From the NCBI GenBank assembly GCA_021521415.1, contig JAIQDT010000226.1, forward strand, positions 556,501-620,500: a DNA stretch of 64,000 bases. Direction: 5' to 3'. Positions 31,283 through 43,990 of this stretch are shown here, one piece after another. Positions within the stretch are counted from its first letter, which is position 1. Each line of letters starts with the position of its first letter. The translations under genes were made by a program, and so were the position numbers. Below the pieces are notes generated by a model. The model saw nothing but the letters and a program-made list of their open reading frames with translations. It was not told where the DNA came from and did no database searches. This DNA comes from Bidens hawaiensis (lineage: Eukaryota; Streptophyta; Magnoliopsida; Asterales; Asteraceae).

Positions 31283-34200
31283 GAATTACCCTTTTATTCT
31301 GAACGATCAATCCTTCCTGATTGACTTATTACCGGTAGAATTAGGTAGTTTTGACGTGATAGTGGGAATGGATTGGTTAGCACGTAACAAGGTGGAAATA
31401 AACTGTGAAAAGAAAATCGTCAAGATCCGGGTGTCGGATGACGAAGAAGTGTTAGTGCAAGGAGAAAAGTCGGGCACAATGATACCATTTATATCCCACC
31501 TCAAAGTGTTAAAATATATACGCCAGGGATGCGTGGCGTATCTAGCAAGCTTGACGGACACATATTCTGATGAGAAACGGGTGGATGATATCCCGGTAGT
31601 ACGCGAGTTTCCACAAGTTTTCCCAGAAGAACTTCCTGGATTACCGCCAACCCGACAGGTCGAATTCAGAATCGATCTATTACCTCAAGCTGGCCCTGTT
31701 GCTAAAGTACCCTACCGACTTTCACCGTCCGAGATGCAAGAATTATCCAATCAGTTGCAGGAATTATTGGATAAAGGATTTATACGTCCTAGTTATTCCC
31801 CGTGGGGTGCACCTGTATTATTCGTGAAAAAGAAGGACGGGAGCCTTAGAATGTGCATTGATTACAGGGAGTTGAACAAGTTAACCATTAAAAATAGGTA
31901 CCCTCTTCCTCGAATTGATGACCTGTTTGACCAGCTGCAAGGTGCGAGCTATTTCTCAAAAATCGATCTTAGATCGGGATACCACCAGGTTAGAATTCAG
32001 GAAGAAGATATCCCAAAAACCGCATTCCGGACTCGCTACGGCCATTACGAGTTCTTGGTTATGCCTTTCGGGCTAACAAATGCGCCGGCAGTGTTCATGG
32101 ACCTCATGAATCGAGTCTGTAAACCCTACCTCGACAAATTCGTCATCGTGTTTATTGACGATATTTTGATTTACTCGAGAAGTAAAGAGGAGCACGAGCA
32201 ACACCTAAGAATAATTTTAGAGCTCCTGAATCAGGAGAAGTTGTATGCAAAATTCTCCAAGTGTAACTTCTGGTTACAGGAGGTGCAGTTCCTTGGTCAC
32301 GTTGTAAACCATCAAGGAATACACGTTGATCCGAGTAAAATTGAAGCAATTAAGAATTGGCAAGCGCCTAAAACGCCAAAGGAAATCCGCCAATTCTTAG
32401 GCTTAGCTGGATATTATCGTCGATTTATAAAAAACTTTTCCAGCATCGCCCAACCTTTAACTCTCCTGACTCAAAAGGATCGAAGGTATGAATGGGGAGA
32501 AGAGCAGGAGACGGCGTTTCAAGCGTTAAAGAAAAAATTGTGCCAAGCGCCGATTTTAAGTCTCCCCGATGGAGACGATGGTTTTGTCGCGTATTGTGAC
32601 GCATCTCGTAGAGGGTTAGGATGCGTGTTGATGCAGAATAATAAGGTTATAGCCTATGCTTCCCGACAGTTAAAAGTACACGAGAAAAATTACACGACGC
32701 ATGACTTAGAATTGGGAGCGGTTATCTTCGCACTTAAAATCTGGAGACATTATCTCTACGGTACAAAGTGCACCATCTTCACCGATCATAAAAGTTTGCA
32801 ACACATATTTGATAAGAAAGAACTAAATATGAGGCAACGAAGATGGGTCGAGTTGTTGAGCGATTATGACTGTGACATCCGTTATCACCCCGGCAAGGCT
32901 AACGTTGTAGCCGATGCCTTGAGTAGGAAAGATCGGGTTAAGCCATTGCGAGTGCGAGCGTTGGGGTTGATAGTCCAGTCGAATCTTTCGGACCTGGTTC
33001 GAGTCGCTCAACGTGAGGCGTTGAAAGAGGAACAATTGGAAAAGGAGGGACTTTACGGCAATGAGAAGAATTTCGAACAACGCGTGGACGAAATTCTCTA
33101 TTTCAAAAGTCGGATTTGGATCCCGACCCTCCATGATCTTCGTGAATTAATCATGGACGAAGCACATAGATCAAAATATTCCATACATCCGGGATCGGAT
33201 AAGATGTACAAGGATGTGAAGGAGTTCTACTGGTGGCCAGGTATGAAAAAGGATATCGCAACGTATGTCGGTAAATGTACGACTTGTGCGAGAGTTAAGG
33301 CGGAGCACCAGAAACCCTCGGGGATGTTACAACAACCGGAAATTCCCGAATGGAAGTGGGAGCAAATCACGATGGATTTTGTGACTCATCTTCCTAAAAC
33401 GTCCCGAGGACATGATGCAATTTGGGTAATCGTGGATCGATTAACCAAATCAGCACATTTTATCCCGATTAGAAATAATTATAACACAGAGAGACTTGCG
33501 CAGATTTATATAAATGAAATTGTGTCTCGTCATGGGATACCCATCTCAATCATCTCCTATCGGGATAGCCATTTCACCTCCAAGCTTTGGCAAGCTGTGC
33601 AAGAAGCGCTGGGAACGCGTATTGATCTAAGCACAGCTTACCACCCTCAGACCGATGGTCAGTCTGAGAGGACCATCCAAACCCTGGAGGATTTGCTTCG
33701 TGCATGCGTACTGGATTTTAAGGGAAATTGGGATCAACATCTCCCACTCGTTGAATTTTCCTATAATAACAGTTACCATAGCAGTATAAAGGCAGCGCCT
33801 TACGAAGCATTGTATGGTCGGAAGTGCCGATCACCACTCTGTTGGACTGAAGTGGGCGACACTCAGGTTATTAGATCAGACCTGGTCCAGGAAACGACCA
33901 GCAAAATCCTTGAAATTAGGAGCAATCTGAAGGCCGCGCGGGATCGGCAAAAGAGTTATGCCGATACCCGTAGAAAACCGTTGTCGTTTGAGAAAGGTGA
34001 TAAAGTGTATTTGAAAGTATCACCTTGGAAGGGTGTAGTCAGATTTGGAAAGGCGGGGAAGTTAGCCCCGAGATATATTGGACCCTTCAATATTACTGCA
34101 AAAATCGGTCCCGTAGCATACCGATTAGAACTACCCGATGAATTGAGTGCAGTTCACAACGTGTTTCACGTATCGAACTTGAAAAGATGTCTGGCGGATG

Positions 34201-34334
34201 AGACATCGGTGTTACCTTTAGAGGGTGTCCAAATAAATGATAAACTCAATTTCGTAGAGGAACCCGTAGAAATAGTAGACGGAAAAATCAAGCAACTTAG
34301 ACACAACAAGATTTCGTTGGTCAAAGTTAGATAG
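31278..34334 (+). pseudogene. Element B pol: protease end, RT, RNase H, integrase
   Basis: The frame is open from the C junction and continues the protease ([16 protein letters not shown]). RT follows with [24 protein letters not shown] and the catalytic FIDDILIYS. RNase H is next ([31 protein letters not shown]). The integrase has an intact zinc region ([14 protein letters not shown] through CTTCARVK), [13 protein letters not shown], and [16 protein letters not shown]. The box normally reading SDRD is SYRD here: a GAT-to-TAT change removes the second catalytic Asp. A TAG at 34332 replaces the conserved Trp of the KVRW motif, cutting off the C-terminal chromodomain-like tail. RT and RNase H could be active; integration should not be. 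Confidence 0.9.
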
Positions 34335-34433
34335 AATTCGTAACGAGGCCCAGAATATACCTGGGAGCGAAAGGACGAATTCCGGAAGAAATACCCCCAT
34401 CTATTTCCTCAAAAAGAAGTAGTCGTTGCGTAA
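34335..34433 (+). pseudogene. Chromodomain-like tail of element B integrase after stop codons
   Basis: In the same frame after the TAG at 34332, the sequence still encodes RGPEYTWERKDEFRKKYPHL, the end of the chromodomain-like module of Tekay-type elements, up to TAA 34431. A second stop (TAA, 34341) lies before it. The tail is therefore separated from the integrase. In related elements this module is thought to guide insertion into heterochromatin. Confidence 0.75.
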
Positions 34434-34464
34434 AAAAAAAAATTTCGAGGACGAAATTTCTTTT

Positions 34465-34477
34465 ACGGGGGGGAGAA
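34465..34477 (+). other. Polypurine tract of element B
   Basis: ACGGGGGGGAGAA directly before the TGTAACG of the 3' LTR. The preceding CGAGGACGAAATTTC words are also usual at this place in plant Ty3/gypsy elements. Confidence 0.85.
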
Positions 34478-37468
34478 TGTAACGATTCCGGCAAAATCAG
34501 GTATACCCTAACCGGTATATACTATTTATGTGTTATTTAATAATGAATATGTGAATTATGATGCGTTTATACAAGTATGTATGATTCATAGTACGAATTA
34601 TACTCGATTATACAGTTAATCGTATTGGAAATACGATTAACCGATTAACGGTTATTGAAGCCCAAACGATCGGGGATGGCATTATAGACGAAATATATAT
34701 TATTTAGTGATGTTTGCGAAATATTAAAGCTTCGGGATAAGTAAATTAAAGCACAGAAAAAGGATTTCGATTTAATGGTACGTCGGTACGTTAAACGAAA
34801 CCTTTAATACCAAACCGAGCAAGAGACGATCGATCAAGCCGAAAAAGATGCACAATTATTAATAATATGATGTTTTAAGTTAATGAAAGTCATGGTTTAA
34901 GTTTTTGGAAGTTTTTAAATCAGTTTTATATAAATTTCATTTTTAAGCCGAAAAAACGACCGTTTTAGCCTCGTTTAAGCTGAATTAGACGTTTAACCGA
35001 AAAACGAACTGAACCAGATTATCCAAAACATTATCCAGATTACGAGAATCTGAATATGAGGCCACAAATGAAGATGTGGGACCCACCCCACCCTCCAAGT
35101 TGGTCCGATCGGACCATATTGTCCCACACTTCATTTCTTTTTCTTTTTTACAACAACAAACCATCAATCCCTTTATTCTCTCAAGATCAAGAACCAAAAA
35201 CCAAGCTTTTTAACAAGAAAAACCGAGGTAAAGATCGTATTATGTACGTGTTTAAGTTCGTTTCTTGAGTTTTCTTTCAAGAAAATGAGGTTTCCAAGTG
35301 AAAAAGGGTGAAAACCCGAGATGGAACCGATTCTTGTATGATCAAGTGATGTATACGGGTTATACAAGGGATCTTGGTCCAAGAAAGGAGTTAAACGAAC
35401 CAAAAACGAATTTTTACGGTTAAATCGTTGTTTTTATATCATAACCGAAACAATGAAAGAAATGGCTTGATTGTGGGTGTAACTTGCTTGGTGTGGTGTT
35501 ATTGAGCTTGTAGGTGTTGTATCTAGTTGCTAGCAAGGGCTAGAAAGCGAGATTCTTGCGGTTTGAATCTAGAAACTCAAGGTAGTTCGGTTTTTGTATA
35601 AGGGTTGTGATTTGGACAGATTGTGTTTCGTGTAGAGTTAGGTCATGAAATTTTACAGGGATGATCTACACATGAAAATATGAGTTCTGTGAATTGTTGG
35701 TAATTTTTGGATAAAGGATGAATATTTGGTGAATTTAATGCTCGGTTTTGGCCAAAAATGGTGAAAAATAGTTAAATATCATTAAAAATTCTGGAAAATT
35801 TCAGATAAGCTTTTTATAACATGTATAAGACACACACAAAATTTGAGGTCATTTGGAGAAGTCTAAGTAGGCTTTTCGGTTAAACGAGTTCTAGGGTTTT
35901 CTAGCTCGGTTTTAGTGAAAACGGCATTTAAAAAGGGATTTTGGTTCTGGAAAAATTACAGGGGACTATGGAGATTGCAAGGGTCATCCAAGAAAAATTT
36001 GGGATTTTTCTAAGATCGTTTGGTATTTACGACATATTTAGTGTTTAAATGGTGTTTAAAAATAGATAAATAAATGTTAAATATAAAAATTAATTCTGGA
36101 AATATTTTTATAAAATTCCCCACTGTCAAAAAGTGATTTGTGCAAAATTTCAAGATCCGAGACTAAACGGATAATTATTTGTGCTAAAGCAAACTTTTAA
36201 AGCTTAAAACGTGTAAACCGGTCAAGTTCGCATAAGCGAGCTGACTGATGTATAAAAACCCTAAAAATGAACTATTTTCATATAATTGAGTTAAACAAGT
36301 AAAAATGAATCATCCGAAAATAATTCGGATGATTTGAGTGTTTTTAACATATTTAACAGTTTCCGGTACGATAATGACGGAAACGGGTCCCGCGGCCAAT
36401 CGGGACATCTAAACCGAGCCCTAATTTCACAACTTAGTTAAATCATCAATTAACAACTATTTTCGGGTCGTGTGTGACCAAACTCATTTTTGAAACATAA
36501 AAATGGATAACCGTGCTAGGCACGCAAAACGGGAAAAATGACTAATAGTAAATTTGACTAGTGAACTCTAAACGATATCACAATCTGAGTCCGGTGAAGT
36601 GTTTATGGGTTAACATTGCCCCAGAACGGGTACAGTACTGGGTTAATTGTGTCCCCAGATGTACCGGTTAACACGGTTAAAGTTATGTTAATAGTGATTG
36701 TATAGTAACGAACTTAGGGATCGTATTACAGATTTGGACTAGTAGCTGGAGTGTTGTATTACTAATTTGCCTACGATAAGGTGAGTTTCACGAGCCCCTT
36801 TTTCTGAATTGTTTTCAAATATTTTCCCGGGGCGGAAGCATGTTGCTAATAAAATGTTTAAGTACATACTGAACGCATGGATTTGCGTGTGTTTATAAAT
36901 ATTTGATTGTACAGGAATCGTATGGAATGGGTACATTACTGGGTTAACAGTGTCCCCAGATGTCTGTGGAAGTGTTTCTGGGTTAACATTGCCCCCGGAA
37001 TGGGTACAGTACTGGGTTAACAGTGTCCCCAGATGCCTCTAGAAGTGTTTCTGGGTTAACATTGCCCCCGGAATGGGTACAGTACTGGGTTAACAGTGTC
37101 CCCAGATGTCTCTAATATATGATTATCATAATGATGTATCACTGTTTATTTAAATTAGTGAAACTCACCAACTATTCGTAGTTGACCCGTTTTCTTTACA
37201 TGCTTTCTAGGTACTCCCAAACTGGAGTAAGTGCTACATGCTTCCTGATGCGTGCTATTTGTGGAAGTTTAGTGATCGTTTTGTATTAAATATGATAATG
37301 TAATATTGGTAAAACTTATGTGCTATCGCCTAGACGGGAACTAAACTCGGAACAATGTAATATGATGTAAATTAATGTAGTGGTGTTTTCTTTATAAGCA
37401 ATGCTGTTGATATCAGATGTGTCTGTTGCATCCCGTTTACGTTTCCGCTGCTGTTACGGGGTGTTACA
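34478..37468 (+). repeat. Element B 3' LTR
   Basis: Near-identical to 13072-16062 (about 40 substitutions and single-base indels by eye). It carries the same internal tandem units at about 36927-37112 and ends GTGTTACA. Confidence 0.95.
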
Positions 37469-38246
37469 ACTTGGCTTGGCGAACTTGTGCAGCGAGCTTA
37501 GCTGCAGGCGAAGTTGCCCAGCCGCAGCCACTGTTCGCTCTTACCCTCCCATAATCATCTCCGTTCAACGTGAAATCCTTGAATATGATATTTAACCAAC
37601 CCGCGATCATTCCCATGGTCATTTTTGGATAAGATTCGGCCCGAAAACGCATAAAGTTTGGACCTTTAAGCTCACAAACGTTCAACACTAGATCTACGCT
37701 TTATCTTAAACGAGTCGTGCCTAGCCGCGGGTTTGTTAAGTTCGTTTTAACGTCAAGTTTGTTACTTTACGTTTCGTTTATGCCCGATCTACTCTCGTTT
37801 TAAGTTTCAAGGCTAACCGATCCTAAAAACATAAACTTTAAAGGGTCAAGAACATACCTTTAGTGCTCGTTTGGATCTCGTTTAACTTGTTTACGCACTC
37901 TAGATCTTGTATATAGCTCGTGTAATAAAGATCTAATACCAACTAACGTTCGTTTGATCTCAAGTCCCTCTCGTCTCTCTCTCGGCCGTGTATATGGTGG
38001 TGTGTGGTGTGTGTTTTGAGTGTGTAGAGAATAAGATGGAAAGTATGAGGATTTAGGGTTTTAGGATGGTTTAGGGGATATTTATATCCCTTAAAGCCCA
38101 TGGACCTAAGGCCCATTCCCCTTAATCCATCTTAATTAGTCCAAGTCCATGATCTTTTCCTTTTTAGATGCTAGTTAATATTATTTAACACACGACAATT
38201 TAAGGCAACTTTCTTTATTTATTATTAGATTATTTAGGATGTTACA
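37469..38246 (-). repeat. Element A 3' LTR, proximal half
   Basis: Starts with the ACTTG duplication left by B and a few more GCGAACTT words. It contains on the minus strand a candidate TATA box (GGATATAAATATCC, about 38089-38076) and CT/CA-rich leader sequence. It ends with TGTAACATCC (minus) at 38246. Apart from the terminal words it does not align well with the partner LTR at 43341-44728. Confidence 0.8.
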
Positions 38247-38260
38247 AGTCTTCTCTCCTT
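38247..38260 (-). other. Polypurine tract of element A
   Basis: AAGGAGAGAAGACT on the minus strand immediately before TGTAACATCC. Confidence 0.75.
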
Positions 38261-38290
38261 AAAGAGGTTTCGTCCCCGAAACCTAACTAT

Positions 38291-38641
38291 CTACTTAAAC
38301 AGATTAGGGTAGAACTTGCGCATCTCATCCTCAGCTTCCCAAGTATCATCTGATCCTTTGCGATGTTTCCATATCACTTTCACTAAAGGTATAACCTTAT
38401 GACGAAGCTGCTTCTCCTTGCGATCAGCAATCTCGATCGGTTGCTCGATGTAGTTCAATTGTTCATCAACCTCAATGTCCATCAATGGCACGTGAGACGT
38501 GTCATCAGCTAGACACTTCCTCAGATGAGAAACATGGAAGGTTGAATGAATTCTCTCTAACTCATCGGGTAAATCCAGCTTATAAGCTACTTCACCCACA
38601 CGATCTAAAATTTTAAACGGTCCAATGTACCTTGGACTCAA
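38291..38641 (-). pseudogene. Element A integrase C-terminus and chromodomain-like end
   Basis: Encodes [20 protein letters not shown], then [17 protein letters not shown], and ends [19 protein letters not shown], the last being a chromodomain-like tail of Ty3/gypsy chromoviruses. It is in the same frame as the 38729-39277 segment but separated by two TGA codons (at about 38641 and 38729), where relatives have Gly and Arg codons. The CGA-to-TGA change is a typical C-to-T decay. Non-functional. Confidence 0.85.
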
Positions 38642-38728
38642 CTTTCACCTCTTCCTGAAACGAATGATTCCTTTCCAAGGCGAGACCTTGAGTATCACAT
38701 TGTCACCAACGTTAAACTCAATCGGTCG

Positions 38729-39277
38729 TCACCGCTTATCAGCATACGACTTATGTCTGTCTTGAGCAGCTTTCATTCTTGCCTTAATCTGATCGAACTT
38801 TGAAGAGGTTTCTTGCACAACCTCTAGGCTTCCAATCTCCTTCTGACCAATCTCTCCCCAACACACTGGGGTTCTACATCGCCTACCGTAAAGCATCTCA
38901 AACGGTGGCTTACCAATACTTGAATGGTAGCTGTTGTTATAGGAGAACTCTGCTAGATGCAGATGATCATCCCAACTTCCTCCAAAGTCTAAAACACAAG
39001 CACGTAGCTTATCCTCAAGGGTTTGGATTGTCCTTTCAGACTGTCCATCGGTTTGAGGATGATACGCCGTACTGATGTTCAATCTCGTTCCCATAGCTTC
39101 ATGGAATTTCTTCCTGAACCATGAAGTGAATTGAGTATCTCTATCGGACACGATCGATAACGGCACACCATGCTTAGATACAACCTCTTTGATGAACACA
39201 CTTGCTAACGTTTCCGACGAGATAGCCTCTCGTATAGGCAGAAAGTGAGCACTTTTGGTCAAACGGTCCACTATCAC
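38729..39277 (-). pseudogene. Element A integrase core
   Basis: Carries [13 protein letters not shown], the catalytic box SIVSDRDTQFTSWF (Asp retained) and [20 protein letters not shown] with the catalytic Glu. It follows directly on the upstream segment after a TAG (39278-39280), where the family has Trp in the [13 protein letters not shown] motif. It ends at a TGA after YADKR. Confidence 0.88.
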
Positions 39278-40081
39278 CTAGATGGTATCATGATGCTTAG
39301 CTGTACGAGATAGCTTAGTTATGAAATCCATGGTGATGTGTTTCCATTTCCATTCTGGTATCTCTAGAGGCTGCATCTTTCCATAAGGTTTCTGGTGCTC
39401 TGCCTTGACTTGTAAGCAAGTTAGGCACTTACTGACATAATCTACTACATCATTCTTCATGCCTGGCCACCAGTAATCTCTTTTCAAATCTTGGTACATC
39501 TTCGTAGTTCCTGGATGAATCGAATATCTTGACTTATGAGCTTCATCTAAGATTCGACCTCTGAGATCCCCATGGCGTGGTATCCACATACGGTCAAACC
39601 TAGTCTTAACACCATGAGTGTTTTCCATCAACTCGTCTTTCTGACCGAAAATCCTTTCTTTCTTTACTAGCCCTTCATCAACCAGCACCTCCGACTGCAC
39701 CTTGATGATTTCTTCAAAAAGACTTGAGTTCATAATCAACTGGTACAACCTGACTGTTGCAATGACTTCCTCATTCTTGCGACTTAGCGCATCAGAGACC
39801 ACATTAGCTTTACCAGGATAGTACTTAATATCATATTCATAATCCTTTATCAACTCTAACCATCTTCTCTGCCTCATGTTCAACTCCTTCTGCTCGAAAA
39901 AGTACTTTAAACTCTTATGATCTGTGTAAATAGTACACTTAGTACCATACAGATAATGTCTCCATATCTTGAGAGCATGCACTACTGCTGCTAGTTCTAG
40001 ATAATGCGTTGGATAAGTGCTCTCATGAACCTTCAACTGTCTGGACGCATATGCTATAACCTTCCCTCGTTGCATCAGCAC
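39278..40081 (-). pseudogene. Element A RNase H end and integrase N-terminus
   Basis: Holds the RNase H parts [34 protein letters not shown] and [10 protein letters not shown]. The integrase zinc-binding region follows ([14 protein letters not shown] through [13 protein letters not shown]) and the start of the catalytic core ([17 protein letters not shown]). The frame is lost upstream of 40081, in the connection to RT, and stopped downstream by a TAG. Confidence 0.88.
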
Positions 40082-40314
40082 GCAACCTAGCCCTTGATGC
40101 GAGGCATCAGCAAAACAACCAAATCCTCATCACCATCGGGCAAGGTAAGGATTGGTGCTTGTGTGAGCCTTTTCTTTAACTCCTGAAAAGCCTCTTCTTG
40201 AAACTTACCCCAACTGAATACTACCGACTTTCAGGTCATACCGGTCAACGGTGTGGCTATCTTGGAGAAACTTTCGATGAATCTCCTATAATAGCCAACT
40301 AACCCTAGGAAGCT
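40082..40314 (-). pseudogene. Element A RT-RNase H connection, frameshifted
   Basis: Pieces of the conserved RT connection and the first RNase H motif (for example the GYYRRFI-type stretch and [13 protein letters not shown] words) can be read, but in changing frames with several stops. Small indels are the likely cause. Confidence 0.65.
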
Positions 40315-42927
40315 TCATATATCAGTCGGATTCTGTGGAGTCTTCCAATTTGTTATCGCTTCAATCTTAGCTAGGTCCACGGTAATCCCTTCAGGATTGA
40401 TCACGTGACCTAGAAATTGCACTTCTCGCAACCAGAACGCGCATTTCGAAAACTTAGCATACAACTTCTCTTTCTTCAAAGTTTCCAATACTTCTCTCAG
40501 ATGCTCGACATGGTCAGACTCGCTCTTTGAATAAATCAGTATATCATCGATGAAGACGATGACTGACTTATCCAACATCGGCCGATACACCCTATTCATC
40601 ATGTCCATAAATGCTGCAGGAGCATTCGTTAGACCGAATGACATCGTGAGGAACTCGTAGTGTCCATACCGCGTACGAAACGTTGTTTTAGGGATGTCTG
40701 CCTCTTTCACCTTCAATTGATGATAGCCTGATCTAAGATCTATTCGTGAGAACCATCTTGAACCTTGCAGTTGGTCAAACAGATCATCAATCCTTGGCAA
40801 AGGATATCTATTCTTTACCGTAAGCTTATTCAACTCGCGATAGTCTATGCACATTCTCATACTTCCATCCTTCTTCTTTACGAATAACACTGGTTCGCCC
40901 CATGAGGAAGCACTTGGTCTAATAAAACTTTTGTCGAGGAGTTCTTGCAGTTGGGACATCAATTCTTTCATCTCGGACGGTACTAGACGGTAAGGTGCTT
41001 TCGCGACGGGTTGGGCTCCTGGTACTAAATCTATCTGGAATTCTATCTCTCGCTCCGGTGGCATCCCCGGAAGATCGTCTGGGAATACTTCTGGGTAGTC
41101 GCGCACAATAGGAACACCTTTCATTTCTTTTTTATCGGCCATAGCATTGACAACATACGCCAAGTAAGCACCGCACCCTCGCCTTAACAATCCTTCGGCT
41201 TTTATCATCGAAATGACATTAAGCCCATAACTTTCCTTATCACCATAAACCGTCACCGCACTACCATCCAAGGACTTTAACCTTATTATCCTACTCCTAC
41301 ACACTATCTGAGCTTCGAACTCAGATAACCAATCCATTCCCAAAACCACATCGAACCCTCCTAAGGTCATTATATACAAAGTAACAGGGAACTCATGTCC
41401 CTCTAACTCTATCTTATAGTTCTTAACCATTCTCATTATTTTAACTGAGGTATCACTAGTGGTTTCTACGATAAAAGTTTCAGACACTCGGCAACATTTC
41501 ATTTTAGCTAATTCACTAAATGGCGTGGCTACGAAACTTTTGTTCGCACCCGAATCAAATAATACGGAAGCGGAAATACCGTTTACTAGAAACGTACCTG
41601 TGACAACATCTGGAATCTTCTTGGCTTGTTCCTGGGTTAACATGTAGGCTCTGGTCCTCGGCCTAGTCGGATCAGCATCATTCTTTCCACTTCCTCCAGC
41701 TCCCCCATCAGTGCATTCCTTAGCAAAATGGCCCGGCTTACCGCACTTGTAACATGCGGGTTTTGCAGTACAATCCAGAGCATAATGCCCCACCTTTCCG
41801 CACTTATAGCAGGCATTCGACCCTAGCCTGCATTCTCCTCCATGAGCCTTACCACACTTATGGCAAACATCAGATCCTTTACCCCACTTGCACTCACCAC
41901 CGTGCATCTTACCACACGTCTTGCACGATCTCTTCTCCCACACTTTCTGCTTCTTATCTTTGGAGTTCCATAACTGAGTACCGGGTCGTTTGACATTAAC
42001 CCACTTCTTATCTTTCTTTTCTTCTTCCACCACGGTGTCATCCGCAGCCAGGTCTGCATAAACCATCTCTGCGAGTTCGACAGCAGAGCCAAAGGTAGCA
42101 GGTTTACTCGTCCTGACTAGCGTGCGGACCCTCTGTGGCAATCCCCTCACATAACACTTGATTCTCTTAGCTTCAGTGTTAACCATATCGGGTACCAACC
42201 TAGACATTTGGTTGAACTCGGTGGTATACTCACGATGTGTCATTGTCCCAGCTTTCAGGTTCAGAAACTTCATCTCCGCCCTCTCAACTTCGGCGTCAGC
42301 ACAAAACTTCTTCATAACCAGTTCCTTCAGATCCTCCCACTTCATCGCTTTGATCTCTTCACGGTTCTTCCTCTGCTCCACACTTTCCCACCAATACATC
42401 GCCTCTTTTTCAAACGATTGGGTGGCATAACCGACAGCTTGATCGGGATGACACTCGCTAATGCGGATAATTTTATCCATGGAAGTTATCCATTGAAGGG
42501 TAGCGATTGCGTCTCCCAAACCTGTCAGCTTCTGCGGGTCACAACCCTTAAAGGACTTATAGTTGCAACCACCTCGGCCCCTCTTCCTCTCATCAACTTT
42601 CACAGACCTTACCACACTCAAAGCCTCCCTCTCTCCTTCATCTTCTTTCCTACCATCTCCTTCCGTGCTTTCAACAGTTCTTTCACGGTCTCCAGCAGAC
42701 CTCTCTGGATTCATGTTCTTTACAGCAGTGGCTACTGCCTGGACAATAGCTGCTTGGATTAAGGGATCTAGCTGAATCCCTTCATTGTTGTTAAGGTTTC
42801 CTCCAGCTGCGCTTCCTTCTTCTTCAGTGTTGGAAACTGTTTCTACCGAAGGTTGTTGGACACGACGAAACCTGCCATGTTGTCCAGTGCGCCCCCCTGC
42901 TCCAACAACTGCCCTAGATCCAGCCAT
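40315..42927 (-). pseudogene. Element A gag-protease-RT
   Basis: The start is ATG 42927 ([15 protein letters not shown]); the frame itself opens at 42951. A Gag domain lies at about residues 120-280 ([36 protein letters not shown]). Four zinc-knuckle modules follow: two compact ones ([24 protein letters not shown]) and two standard ones ([28 protein letters not shown]). The protease active site is [12 protein letters not shown], then [15 protein letters not shown] has [20 protein letters not shown] and [15 protein letters not shown]. The frame ends at 40315, within the RT connection. Gag, protease and most of RT are open, but the rest of the polyprotein is broken. Confidence 0.88.
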
Positions 42928-42951
42928 CGTATTCTGGAAAGGAAAACACAA

Positions 42952-43325
42952 ACGTCATTACTCAAGGAACTATTTAGTACAAGGATAGTAAGGCTAACAG
43001 GTAATAACAGTGGCCAGCTGTGATTAGCTGATCACGTTACTTTCCGTGTCCTATACACTTCCTCTTATGAGTCTATTTGTGTTGATTCTACTCTAAACAG
43101 TTAATCAATCGAACAATCAATTAATCATATCCCTAACATTCACATATCCTTTATTTAGCAATTAAACTAGCATTAACATACATATTTAGCCATACACTTT
43201 ACCTTTACTGAGCTTGCTTGAGTGACACATGGCTATCTTGAACTGGCATCTTCTTTCTTTTCTTACTTAAATCCCATTCTCTGTTCGAGTCTAAGCATGT
43301 AGGATTCTTAAATCTCTCGAACTTT
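42952..43325. other. Leader of element A
   Basis: Non-coding stretch between the primer site and gag of A. No structure recognised. Confidence 0.6.
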
Positions 43326-43337
43326 GCTCTGATACCA
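43326..43337 (-). other. Primer-binding site of element A
   Basis: TGGTATCAGAGC on the minus strand, three bases inside the LTR end (GGCCTTACA). Initiator Met tRNA type. Confidence 0.9.
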
Positions 43338-43789
43338 ACTTGTAAGGCCCCGTTACCGGTGCCTCACATTTGGATGTTGGATTTACTCAATAACGCATTT
43401 CTAAATATCAAAGTTAATTAAAACATTCGCAGAATATAAAAAACTTTCATAAAACATTACATAATTCATAACTTGTCTCAAAACATCCTTTGTCTTTCAA
43501 CATTAAAGCATTAAAATTAAAACATCATAAGTCTTCAGATGCCAGACTCTTATTCTTCTGCCATGTGTCCATCTCAAACCAGCTGTCTCAATCTGTTAAC
43601 CTGCGTGCATACTAAAAGTCAGCTACGCTGAGTGAGTTCTAGTTAATCACACATTATATCGTACATACACTTACCTTCAATTATGCATCCGAAGACACAT
43701 AATCATTTCTTTACTATTTTAATTTCATTACATAAGTTCATACATACATTCATACTTTATTACTTTCATACTATATAAATTACTGTCAT

Positions 43790-43990
43790 TTTCTATCTCG
43801 GATACTATTAGGGTCCGATCCCTTCCTTTTCTATCTCAGATATTATTAGGGTCTGATCCCTCTTTCCTTTGTCTATCTCAGATATTATTAGGGTTTGATC
43901 CTTTTTTTACTTCTCTATCTCAGATATTATTAGGGTCTAATTCCTTTCTTCTCTATCTCAGATATTATTAGGGTCTGATCCTTCTTTCTT
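43790..43990. repeat. Short tandem repeats in element A 5' LTR
   Basis: Five variants of CTATCTCAGATATTATTAGGG followed by TCTGATCC and a pyrimidine tract. Copy number differs between the two LTRs, so expansion or loss took place after or during insertion. Confidence 0.8.

Larger units (their letters stand above)
13072..37468 (+). mobile_element. Element B: Ty3/gypsy (Tekay/Del-like chromovirus), interrupted by C
   Basis: Full-length structure: 2991-base LTRs at 13072-16062 and 34478-37468 (TGTAACG...TGTTACA), ACTTG duplications, a Met-tRNA primer site at 16068, an extra leader ORF, gag-protease from 17414, pol to 34334 and a polypurine tract at 34465-34477. Roughly 40 LTR differences counted by eye (about 1.3%) indicate a fairly recent insertion. 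Element C sits in the protease region at 18970-31277. The integrase has lost a catalytic Asp and the chromodomain-like tail has stops, so B was probably already unable to transpose on its own. Lineage is from the shape of the integrase C-terminus and LTR size. Confidence 0.92.

Noticed and set aside
42158..42988. Plus-strand ORFs opposite gag of element A
   Set aside because: Shadows of the Gag coding sequence; overlapping in several frames without motifs.
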